Part shown: in pieces, positions 6,596-12,888 of the stretch
How positions within the stretch are numbered: position 1 is the first letter of the stretch
Layout of the letters: the number at the start of each line of letters is the position of its first letter
NCBI GenBank assembly: GCA_050303435.1
Contig: JBNLBT010000093.1
Location: forward strand, 1 to 12,888
DNA from: JBNLBT01 sp050303435
Lineage (GTDB): Bacteria; Pseudomonadota; Gammaproteobacteria; Xanthomonadales; Marinicellaceae
Reading direction: 5' to 3'
Length of the DNA stretch: 12,888 nucleotides
Translations under genes and position numbers: made by a program
Notes under the pieces: generated by a model
Database searches by the model: none
The model's input: the letters and a program-made list of their open reading frames with translations, nothing else
What the model was told of the DNA's origin: nothing

Positions 6596-6666
6596 GCCGC
6601 CCTGGCCGCGTGACCTAATTCGCTGAAGGTCCCGGGTCGCGCATTCACCGCTTGCTTGCCACACAG

Positions 6667-6716
6667 TGCTGAGAACCTGCTGCGGATTCATGCAGGAGAA
6701 ATTCCGGTGCTCAGCA
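6667..6716 (+). other. Nested hairpin downstream of obgE, containing the second shared 18-mer
   Basis: The outer stem is TGCTGAG 6667-6673 with CTCAGCA 6710-6716 (7 bp, perfect). The inner stem is CCTGC 6676-6680 with GCAGG 6692-6696. A run of five A follows, so it is not a plus-strand terminator. On the opposite strand those A are T but lie on the wrong side of the stem. The 18-mer at 6677-6694 (CTGCTGCGGATTCATGCA) matches 4834-4851 at 17 of 18 bases. Confidence 0.5.
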
Positions 6717-6813
6717 AAAAGATGCTGGTAAAATCATTTTCTTTTGGTAATATTTGCAGTCAAACGCACCCGCCGATCAGTTGATTTGGCATGACGAAGG
6801 TGATGAGAGGCCA

Positions 6814-6842
6814 AGCGCCCGCGCAGTCTGAACAGCGCCCGC
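6814..6842 (+). repeat. AGCGCCCGC direct repeat with 20-bp period
   Basis: AGCGCCCGC occurs at 6814-6822 and again at 6834-6842, a spacing close to two helical turns, about 80 bp upstream of the VOC gene. Between the copies lies GTCTGAA, the partner of TTCAGAC at 6866-6872. It could be a binding site for a dimeric regulator. With only one pair seen, function is speculative. Confidence 0.35.
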
Positions 6843-6923
6843 CAATCGGGACAAAACCCTGCCCATTCAGACGCCGCAGGCAAGCAGCCATTGTTTGATG
6901 TAGACTGAAAGCGGATGATCGCA

Positions 6924-7361
6924 ATGACTCAAAATTTGACGCCTTTTCATTTGGCCATCGAGGTGAGGAATCTCGAAGAAGCGCGCATGTTTTATTTGGA
7001 CATCCTCAAGTGTGAAGAAGGCCGCAGTGCCGATTCCTGGGTGGATTTCAATTTTTACGGACATCAGCTGGTCTGTCATGTCACCGACTCTTACCCCAAC
7101 AGCAAAAACGAAGACGTGACCAGCGAAGTCGATGGCAAGCACGTGCCGGTGCCGCATTTTGGCGTGGTACTGAAAATGCCGGTGTGGAAGCGCCTGGCCA
7201 AACGGCTGGAAGACGAAGCCATCGAATTCATCATTGAGCCGCACATCCGCTTTGAAGGTGAAGCCGGTGAGCAGGCCACCATGTTCCTGCTCGATCCCAG
7301 CGGCAACGCGCTGGAGTTCAAAGCCTTCGAAAACATTGAAGACATGCTGTTTGACAGTTAG
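6924..7361 (+). CDS. VOC-superfamily protein (glyoxalase/extradiol dioxygenase fold)
   Basis: This 145-residue single-domain protein of the vicinal oxygen chelate superfamily resembles the uncharacterised 'predicted dioxygenase' group (COG3565, from memory). It begins with PFHLAIEVRNLEEARMFY, the usual first beta-alpha unit. The ligand set of the fold is present: His9, His78 (in VPHFGVVL) and Glu131 (in NALEFKAF), so a metal-dependent enzyme is likely, probably cytoplasmic since no signal peptide is seen. GRSADSWVDFNFYGHQLV is typical of the group. The substrate is unknown. The start is uncertain: ATG 6924 gives the family-like MTQNLTPF, while ATG 6915 adds three residues, and both have weak ribosome binding sites. 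A -10-like TAGACT at 6901-6906 would put the transcript start almost at 6915. The 3' neighbour has its own promoter, so the gene is probably monocistronic. Confidence 0.88.
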   Translation: MTQNLTPFHLAIEVRNLEEARMFYLDILKCEEGRSADSWVDFNFYGHQLVCHVTDSYPNSKNEDVTSEVDGKHVPVPHFGVVLKMPVWKRLAKRLEDEAIEFIIEPHIRFEGEAGEQATMFLLDPSGNALEFKAFENIEDMLFDS

Positions 7362-7407
7362 ATCCTGACCGTCTTGCACGGCATCAATCCGCGCAGCAGC
7401 GCGAGTT

Positions 7408-7422
7408 GTAAATTCATGTAAA
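7408..7422 (+). promoter_or_regulatory. CpxR-type box, GTAAA-N5-GTAAA
   Basis: GTAAA at 7408-7412 and at 7418-7422 are separated by TTCAT. This is an exact match to the E. coli CpxR consensus (envelope-stress response regulator). It lies about 28 bp upstream of the -35 box at 7450, or roughly 63-77 bp before the predicted transcript start, a distance usual for activators. The downstream gene codes for a large exported protein, which fits. That this organism has CpxR, or uses this site, is inference. Confidence 0.45.
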
Positions 7423-7449
7423 CTCTGCATTGCATTGGCGTCTCTGCTC

Positions 7450-7478
7450 TTGAGGCGCTGTGGTTCAATGGCTATAAT
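7450..7478 (+). promoter_or_regulatory. Sigma70-type promoter of the transglutaminase-like gene
   Basis: TTGAGG at 7450-7455 and a perfect TATAAT at 7473-7478 are 17 bp apart. Transcription would start near 7485, giving a leader of about 88 nt before ATG 7573. The CpxR-type box lies upstream and the inverted repeat 7479-7497 covers the start point. Confidence 0.75.
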
Positions 7479-7497
7479 CGAACGGTGTGGCCGTTCG
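7479..7497. promoter_or_regulatory. Inverted repeat at the transcription start (operator-like)
   Basis: CGAACGG (7479-7485), five bases TGTGG, then CCGTTCG (7491-7497): perfect 7-bp arms starting right after the -10 box. The position would let a dimeric repressor block initiation. Alternatively it is a 5' hairpin at the tip of the leader that protects the mRNA. The sequence does not decide between them. Confidence 0.5.
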
Positions 7498-7572
7498 TTG
7501 AATTGCACGGGTGGCCTTTTAAACTGTTCACTTATGCTTCGGGCAATGGACCCCAACACCAAGAGAAATGCC

Positions 7573-10500
7573 ATGAAATTGATGCCCCTGTTCGCGCTTG
7601 CGCTGTGTTTGTCAACCCCTGCAGTGCAGGGCAAATCCATAGACCACGACATCGAAAACGGAGGCTACAGTCTTCGCCTGGATGACGCATGGCAGCGGAA
7701 AACCCTGCCAGACAATGCCTTGTATAATTCGCGCGCCATTTTCTTCCGAATAGGCCAGAGCGCGGGTCAAACGGAAATGTTGACGGTCATGCCCATGCCC
7801 ATGCTGGCTGAAGAAGATGGCTTGACGCCACCGCAAAACGTCGAGGAACTGGAAACGTTCCTGGTCGAAAACACCACGGAGGATCACACCCGCCTGGTCA
7901 AGCAGCTGATGTCTCAATCGGTGCGCTTCAAGGCGCATCGGGCCGGCCCAGTCAGTGGGCAAATGATTGAACTGGAAGGCCAGGTCAATTCAGGCAAGGT
8001 CAAAATCATTGAATGGTTTCGCAGAGAAGGGTTTGCAGGTCACCTGATCACCTATGTGTCTTTCAATGGGTCGGCGTTGTCGTTGCGTCAATTCAGGAAA
8101 ATGTTCAAAGATTTTCGCGTGCACGATCAGGCAACGCGTTACCGGGCGTTCTCCACCGCGCTGTTCTTGCCCGAAAAAACGCATGAATCCACGGCATACA
8201 ATCTGAGCGCGCCGGCGCTGCAAGACTGGCAGCGCCTGACGGCGGATGTGATCGCGCAATTTTCCGGCTTGGCGGGCTGGTGGCACAGCGATCTGCAATT
8301 CGCCAATGCCATGACCGGTGCCATCATCAGTTTGTATCCGGTGTGCGGTTTAACGCAAGAAATAAACACCCGGGATTTTCTCGGCGGGCTGTTTCAAATG
8401 GATAAAGTCAGCGCCATGGAGACCCAAACCTGGCAACTTCTGGGTGCGCAACGTGAAGCCATACGATTCAAGGCAGACGGCTTCAACTACATCGGCACAA
8501 CCTTTCCCCTGCACGGTTGCAATCACCTCTTGGTGGTTTTGAATTTCAGTGCCAGCGACGCGCCCGACGAGGCCTTTATGCAGGCGTGGGTCAACGGCTT
8601 GCAGGCAATCGGTGATCCACCCGGACCTGTGCCCGTGTTTGCGGAGCCGGTGCTGCAAGGGGATTACAGCAAGATGCTGTTTGAGATTGGCGGGTTTTAT
8701 TTCCTTAGGGAAGACGACACGGCGGGCGAATATCTGGCCGCTGCGCACCAGAATTCACCGCAGGACGTGGACTACCTGAACGGCTATCTGTCGCACTTGA
8801 ATCGCAGCAATCGCCACCGTCAGGGCTTGAATGTGTTGCTGGCAGCGGATGCCGAAGTCCGGGCGGATCCGTCCATGCAATCGTGGCACGCCTGGTTCCT
8901 TGGTAAAACCGAACAGTTCAGTGAATCCATGCAGGTGTACAGCGCATTGTTTGCAAACGGCTACACCAACGACGAAGATTTTTTCAATCACATCGATTTG
9001 CTGCTGAATAACAGCAAATGGTCGGAAGCCGCCGCCGCGATTGATGCGCAGTTCAGCCACATCGCCAGACAACAGACGGCCAAGCTGAAAAAAGCACAGG
9101 CCCTGCATCACCTGGGTCAGCCTGAAGCCGCGCAGACATTGATTGCGGCGGTGCTGGACACGCCCGACATCAGTGAGGCCATCTTCTTTGACGCCCTGGA
9201 TGCGTACGCCGCCATCGGGGATTACGCGGCCGTGGTGCCACGCGCTGAAGCCAAACTGGCCCGCGATGTCAATTCGGTGGGCGCCCTGTACCGCCTGGGT
9301 GACGCGTATTTTGAACTGCGCAACTACGCTGAAGCGTTGAAATACATGGAACTGGCGGCGTTGCAGATGCCGGACAATGACAACGTGCGCAGTTACGTGC
9401 AAGGCATCCGCGATCGCATCGGAGTGGACGATGTGACGCTGGTGCGGACGGTGATTGAACCGGTGCCCTTGAACGCGGATCTGCTGCAATCCATGCAGGC
9501 CAGTTCAGCGGCCCATCCAGAGGCCACCGAGGAATCGATATACTACGTGCGGGCCATTGAATTCGTGCGCGGCAAGCAAAAGAAAGAAAGCGTATACGGC
9601 CGCATCAAATTGCACGACCTGGCCGGTGTGGAAGCCAACAAAACCTATCAATTTGCATTCAACGACAATTACGAACGCCTGCACATCAATGCCTTCCGTG
9701 TGCTCGATGCCCAGGGTCAGGTGCTGAGCGAACTGGACATTGGTACGGCGTACATCACCAGCGACGACGCCGAAGGCATGGCAACGCACGACAAAATACT
9801 CAATGTGCCGGTGCCGGCCCTGCGGCCGGGCGTTGTGATTGAGTATCTGCGCACCAAGCAAAGCCTGCGTCCTGTCGAGCAACTGGAGTTGCAGACGCAT
9901 TTTTTCACCTCCCATCGCCCTGTGGGCCTGGAAGCCGTGCTGCTGCGCGGCGACATCGAATCCGTGGATGTGCTCACTCACGGAGACATTCCATTGCAGA
10001 AACTCAGCGATGCCCTGGTGTGGTTGAATCGCAATTCGATGCAATACAAATCGGAACCATTGATGCCGTTTGTCAGTGAATTGTATCCCTGGATCAAGTT
10101 TGGCAGTCGGGCGGACAGCTGGCAGGCCGCTGGCGATGATTATCTGCAATTAATTGAAGACAAGCTGCAAGTCGATGTGCCGGCCGTGCAAATACGTGCC
10201 CTGGGTCTGGGGCAAATGACCGACCCGGTCGAACAGGTGCGTGCGCTGTTTCGTTTTGTTCAGCAAGGCATCAATTATCAGGCCCTGGAATTCGGCCAGC
10301 GGGGCTTGATTCCCAACACCGCCGTGCAAACCCTGCAGAACAAGTACGGCGATTGCAAAGACCACGCCTTGTTGCTACACGGCTTGCTCAAAGCGGCCGG
10401 GATTCGCTCGCATCTGGCTTTGGTCAACACCCGCGACTGGGTGCGCGAGGACTTCCCCAGCATCGATCAATTCAATCACATGGTGGTGTTCCTGCCTGAA

Positions 10501-11250
10501 TTGGGCGACGGCGTGTTCCTGGACCCCACGAATAAATCCATCAGCAGCGACGTGTTTCTGCCGCCGCGTTACATTCAGGAAAATCTCGCGCTGGTGCTGC
10601 AAGCGGGCGGTTCAGGGCTGCGCCAAATCGCCCCCCTGGACGCTGAACAAAACCGCATTGCCATCGAACGCACAGTGCGCATTGACAATGGCCAGGTGAA
10701 CTACAATGAAGTGGCCCAACTGAGCGGCTATCTGGCGGTGGATTTCAGGGAGTACATCAAATCACTGAAACCGCAGGAAGTTGAGCAGAAGATGCGCGAA
10801 TGGGTGGCCAGCGTGTACCCCGATTTGTGGATGCAGTCCTTCGCGCATTACAACACCCTGGACAACGACCGCCCGTTGCTGCTGGAGTTTGCTTTTCAAC
10901 AGCCCCTCAGGCAATTGGATGTGGCCGTGCCGGCGGTTTTCGAGCGGGTCTATCTGACCAATGAACGGGTGGGGCAGAAATCGCACAAGTTTGAAATCAG
11001 CGAACCATTGAAAATTCATTCGGTGACGCAGTTCAGCGAACCGACAGCGCTCAACGATGTGCACATGGAGGTGCGGCACAAAGACCACGGCTATCGGCTC
11101 ACCCTGGGGGCCAATGCACAGGGCAGGGTGGATTTCGAGGCCGAACTGGTGCGCGGGCAATACCCGGCGGCCGTTTACAGCGAATTTGATCAGGGCTTGC
11201 GCGACGCCTTGAATCGCTTGGAAAGCGCGGCGCAACTCAAGCCTGAATGA
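7573..11250 (+). CDS. Large exported TPR / DUF3857 / transglutaminase-like protein
   Basis: This protein has 1225 residues from ATG 7573, which has AGAGA six bases upstream; the longer in-frame start at 7435 lies before the promoter and is rejected. Residues 1-20 form a signal peptide (MKLMPLFALALCLSTPAVQG), so it acts in the periplasm or at the outer membrane. Residues 21-360 match nothing I recognise. About 370-620 look like TPR repeats, clearest at 571-602 (ALYRLGDAYFELRNYAEALKY). About 655-830 are DUF3857. About 880-990 form a transglutaminase-like fold with a complete triad: Cys928 in YGDCKDHA, His969 in FNHMVV and Asp984 in FLDPT. The remaining 230 residues are beta-rich, as in DUF3858-type tails. 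Such proteins are widespread but poorly characterised. The triad suggests a cysteine peptidase, amidase or cross-linking activity on envelope proteins or peptides (inference). It lies alone between its own promoter and the ABC operon. Confidence 0.9.
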   Translation: MKLMPLFALALCLSTPAVQGKSIDHDIENGGYSLRLDDAWQRKTLPDNALYNSRAIFFRIGQSAGQTEMLTVMPMPMLAEEDGLTPPQNVEELETFLVENTTEDHTRLVKQLMSQSVRFKAHRAGPVSGQMIELEGQVNSGKVKIIEWFRREGFAGHLITYVSFNGSALSLRQFRKMFKDFRVHDQATRYRAFSTALFLPEKTHESTAYNLSAPALQDWQRLTADVIAQFSGLAGWWHSDLQFANAMTGAIISLYPVCGLTQEINTRDFLGGLFQMDKVSAMETQTWQLLGAQREAIRFKADGFNYIGTTFPLHGCNHLLVVLNFSASDAPDEAFMQAWVNGLQAIGDPPGPVPVFAEPVLQGDYSKMLFEIGGFYFLREDDTAGEYLAAAHQNSPQDVDYLNGYLSHLNRSNRHRQGLNVLLAADAEVRADPSMQSWHAWFLGKTEQFSESMQVYSALFANGYTNDEDFFNHIDLLLNNSKWSEAAAAIDAQFSHIARQQTAKLKKAQALHHLGQPEAAQTLIAAVLDTPDISEAIFFDALDAYAAIGDYAAVVPRAEAKLARDVNSVGALYRLGDAYFELRNYAEALKYMELAALQMPDNDNVRSYVQGIRDRIGVDDVTLVRTVIEPVPLNADLLQSMQASSAAHPEATEESIYYVRAIEFVRGKQKKESVYGRIKLHDLAGVEANKTYQFAFNDNYERLHINAFRVLDAQGQVLSELDIGTAYITSDDAEGMATHDKILNVPVPALRPGVVIEYLRTKQSLRPVEQLELQTHFFTSHRPVGLEAVLLRGDIESVDVLTHGDIPLQKLSDALVWLNRNSMQYKSEPLMPFVSELYPWIKFGSRADSWQAAGDDYLQLIEDKLQVDVPAVQIRALGLGQMTDPVEQVRALFRFVQQGINYQALEFGQRGLIPNTAVQTLQNKYGDCKDHALLLHGLLKAAGIRSHLALVNTRDWVREDFPSIDQFNHMVVFLPELGDGVFLDPTNKSISSDVFLPPRYIQENLALVLQAGGSGLRQIAPLDAEQNRIAIERTVRIDNGQVNYNEVAQLSGYLAVDFREYIKSLKPQEVEQKMREWVASVYPDLWMQSFAHYNTLDNDRPLLLEFAFQQPLRQLDVAVPAVFERVYLTNERVGQKSHKFEISEPLKIHSVTQFSEPTALNDVHMEVRHKDHGYRLTLGANAQGRVDFEAELVRGQYPAAVYSEFDQGLRDALNRLESAAQLKPE

Positions 11251-11331
11251 CGCCGATTTGAGTGCGCGGCGCCGTGCGGCGATCAATTCAGGTGTTCTGA
11301 TCTGCGTCAAAGCTTTTGCTCAGCAACGGCG

Positions 11332-11337
11332 TATAAT
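11332..11337 (+). promoter_or_regulatory. Probable -10 box of the ABC transporter operon
   Basis: A perfect TATAAT lies at 11332-11337, 29 bp before the ATPase start, which would leave a leader of about 20 nt. No recognisable -35 hexamer stands 16-18 bp upstream (AAAGCT at 17 bp), so the promoter is weak or activator-dependent. The 115-bp gap after the transglutaminase-like gene shows no T-tailed terminator. Confidence 0.5.
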
Positions 11338-11365
11338 GGCATGTGAGTGAATCGAATGAAGCGGC

Positions 11366-12091
11366 GTGGGCAATCATCACACATCCGGCGAGGTGCTGTT
11401 TGACATCACCGACCTGAGCAAGAACTACCGCAGCGGGGAACTCATCGTGCAGGCGCTGCGCGGTGTGAGCTTGCAGATATTGAGCGGCGATCTGGTGGTG
11501 CTGCTGGGGCCATCCGGCAGTGGCAAGTCCACCTTCCTGAATCTCATCGGCGGTCTGGATCAGGCCAGCGGTGGACGCATTCGTTTTGCCGATGAGCCGC
11601 TCAGTGATTTTTCCGAATCCCAGCTGACCCTGTATCGCCGGGAACACATCGGTTTTGTGTTTCAGGACTACAACCTGATCCCCAGTTTAACCGCGCTGGA
11701 AAACGTGGCGCTGGTGTCGGAGTTGTCGCAGCAGCCGATGGCGCCGATGGCCGCGCTGCGGCAGGTGCAGCTTGAACACCGCGCCGATCACTTTCCTTCG
11801 CAATTGTCCGGCGGTGAAAAACAGCGGGTGGCGATCGCCAGGGCGCTGGCCAAACAACCGGAGGTGTTGATGTGCGATGAGCCCACCGGCGCCCTGGACA
11901 GCCAGACCGGCCGCGTGGTGTTGTCCGCCCTGCAACAGGTCAATGCCACACTGGGCACCACGGTGGTGATCATCACGCACAACGTCAACATTGCCCGCAT
12001 TGCGCATCAGGTGATCCGTTTCAGCGACGGCAGCATTGCCTCCATGGAACGCAATGACCGGCCCGAAGACGCCGCTCAAATTGCCTGGTGA
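11366..12091 (+). CDS. ABC transporter ATP-binding protein (LolD/MacB-like class)
   Basis: This is the ATPase of an export-type or mechanotransmission ABC system, 241 residues, on the cytoplasmic face of the inner membrane. Motifs: Walker A GPSGSGKS 48-55, Q-loop Gln100 in VFQDYNLIP, signature LSGGE 147-151 followed by KQRVAIARAL, Walker B ending in MCDEPTGALD with Glu172, and H-loop His205 in IITHN. The set is complete and should hydrolyse ATP. The segment ALENVALVSEL and the short helical part resemble ATPases paired with FtsX-type permeases. The GTG start at 11366 is chosen because an in-frame TGA at 11357-11359 limits the frame; GTG 11393 is a possible shorter start, and both have weak ribosome binding sites. 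The stop is four bases before the permease start, so the two are one operon. The substrate is not evident. Confidence 0.93.
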   Translation: MGNHHTSGEVLFDITDLSKNYRSGELIVQALRGVSLQILSGDLVVLLGPSGSGKSTFLNLIGGLDQASGGRIRFADEPLSDFSESQLTLYRREHIGFVFQDYNLIPSLTALENVALVSELSQQPMAPMAALRQVQLEHRADHFPSQLSGGEKQRVAIARALAKQPEVLMCDEPTGALDSQTGRVVLSALQQVNATLGTTVVIITHNVNIARIAHQVIRFSDGSIASMERNDRPEDAAQIAW

Positions 12092-12095
12092 TGCG

Positions 12096-12888
12096 ATGAA
12101 ACACGCGGCACTGAACAAGAAACTCTGGCGCGATCTGCGTCGCATCAAAGGTCAATTGACCGCCATCGCGCTGGTGATGGCGGCCGGCATTGCTTTGTTC
12201 ATCCTGTCGTTTGGTGTGCTGGATTCGATCAAATTGACCCGCAGCGTGTACTATGAAAATCAAGGCTTTGCCGATGTGTTTGTGCAGCTTAAACGCGCCC
12301 CGGAGCACCTGCGCGAGCGCTTGTCCGAACTGCCCGGTGTGCAGGCGGTTGAAACGCGTGTGGTGTTCGGCGCAACGGTTGAGCTTGACGGTCTGAATGC
12401 ATTGATTTCCGCGCAGTTGCTGTCGCTGCCTGAACACCGCGCGGCGCGGCTCAACCGCGTGTACTTGAAAAGCGGCCGCGCGTTGTTGCCGGGCGAGCAG
12501 GGCGCGGTGCTGGTGAATCATGCCTTCATGCAGGCCAACGGGTTGCACCTCGGCGATGCGGTGGTGTTGACTTTCAATGGGCACCGCCATCGCATGCGCC
12601 TGGTCGGTTCGGTGCTGTCGCCTGAGTTTGTCTACACCCTCAAGCCCGGCTCTTTTTTTCCGGACGACAGCCGTTACGGTGTTTTCTGGATGAATCGCAG
12701 CGTGCTGGCGGCGGCCACACAAATGACCGGCGCGTTCAATGACGCGTCGTTAAAGCTGGCACATGGGGCCGATCTCGAAGCGGTGAAAAGCGCTGTGGAC
12801 CGGATTCTGGCGCCGTACGGTGGCCTGCTGAGTTACGACCGCAGCCTGCAGGTTTCGAGCTGGTTTGTGGAGAATGAAATCCGTGAAT
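12096..12888 (+). CDS. ABC transporter permease, FtsX/MacB-like, N-terminal part (3' end outside window)
   Basis: The frame opens at ATG 12096, four bases after the ATPase stop, and stays open to the window edge (264 codons). It starts with a short cytoplasmic segment (LWRDLRRIKGQ, residues 10-20), then one membrane helix at about 21-42. A large extracytoplasmic domain of the MacB periplasmic core type follows, with the motifs YYENQGFADVFVQLKRAP, LPGVQAVETRVV, LVNHAFMQANGLHLGD, LVGSVLSPEFVYTLKPG and PDDSRYGVFWMNRS. I recall the same order in large (about 800-residue) COG0577 permeases of proteobacteria, often followed by an HlyD-type periplasmic adaptor gene. With the ATPase it would form a type VII-class ABC complex, acting on envelope lipids, drugs or peptides rather than as a classical importer. 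The FtsX domains should lie beyond the window. Confidence 0.9.
   Translation, partial: MKHAALNKKLWRDLRRIKGQLTAIALVMAAGIALFILSFGVLDSIKLTRSVYYENQGFADVFVQLKRAPEHLRERLSELPGVQAVETRVVFGATVELDGLNALISAQLLSLPEHRAARLNRVYLKSGRALLPGEQGAVLVNHAFMQANGLHLGDAVVLTFNGHRHRMRLVGSVLSPEFVYTLKPGSFFPDDSRYGVFWMNRSVLAAATQMTGAFNDASLKLAHGADLEAVKSAVDRILAPYGGLLSYDRSLQVSSWFVENEIRE

Larger units (their letters stand above)
6596..6914. other. Intergenic region after obgE, no gene seen
   Basis: This 319-bp stretch has no convincing open frame and no clear terminator for obgE. It contains a nested hairpin (6667-6716), an extended -10-like TGGTAATAT at 6745-6753 without a -35, and a 9-bp direct repeat (6814-6842). It also has an inverted GTCTGAA (6826-6832)/TTCAGAC (6866-6872) pair and a -10-like TAGACT at 6901-6906 just before the VOC gene. 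A small RNA or a regulated leader is possible, but nothing identifies one. Confidence 0.45.

Noticed and set aside
7435..7572. A 46-residue N-terminal extension of the transglutaminase-like protein
   Set aside because: It would start upstream of the promoter and bury the signal peptide; ATG 7573 has both a ribosome binding site and a clean signal sequence.
11660..11815. Short segment between Q-loop and signature in the ABC ATPase, as a possible deletion
   Set aside because: It is about five residues shorter than in LolD, which I recall as normal for ATPases paired with this permease type.

Overview
The window looks like chromosomal DNA of a gammaproteobacterium with moderately high GC. Xanthomonadales/Lysobacterales-like affiliation is my best guess, from protein similarity recalled rather than searched. 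It carries housekeeping genes for DNA repair, ribosome assembly and envelope transport. There is no phage, transposase, plasmid or CRISPR signature.

Layout. Bases 1-507 hold the 3' end of radA. A small secreted His/Arg/Tyr-rich protein follows (597-1103), behind a promoter region with paired 7-bp direct repeats on an 11-bp period. Bases 1104-1784 hold no credible gene. They carry three 125-bp modules of the same length, each with four consecutive hairpins, plus a truncated start and a degenerate fourth copy. This array separates the rightward genes from the leftward, convergent uvrA (4607-1785). Upstream of uvrA a divergent intergenic region holds a strong sigma70-type promoter for rplU-rpmA. 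A textbook intrinsic terminator follows rpmA and ends six bases before the obgE start codon. After obgE there is a 319-bp gap with a nested hairpin and short repeats, then a VOC (glyoxalase/dioxygenase fold) protein. Next comes a 1225-residue exported protein with TPR, DUF3857 and transglutaminase-like domains. Its promoter is a near-consensus one, preceded by a perfect GTAAA-N5-GTAAA (CpxR-type) site and overlapped by an operator-like palindrome. The window ends with an ABC transporter operon: an ATPase and an FtsX/MacB-type permease cut by the window edge.

How the genes relate. RadA and UvrA act in recombination and nucleotide excision repair. bL21, bL27 and Obg form the widely conserved large-subunit assembly cluster. 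The secreted protein, the transglutaminase-like protein and the ABC system are all envelope-directed. The signals upstream of the first two suggest control by OmpR-family response regulators (inference).

The most unusual content is non-coding: the structured repeat array before uvrA, the terminator sitting where the obgE ribosome binding site should be, and the candidate two-component sites. I see no clearly new multi-gene system.
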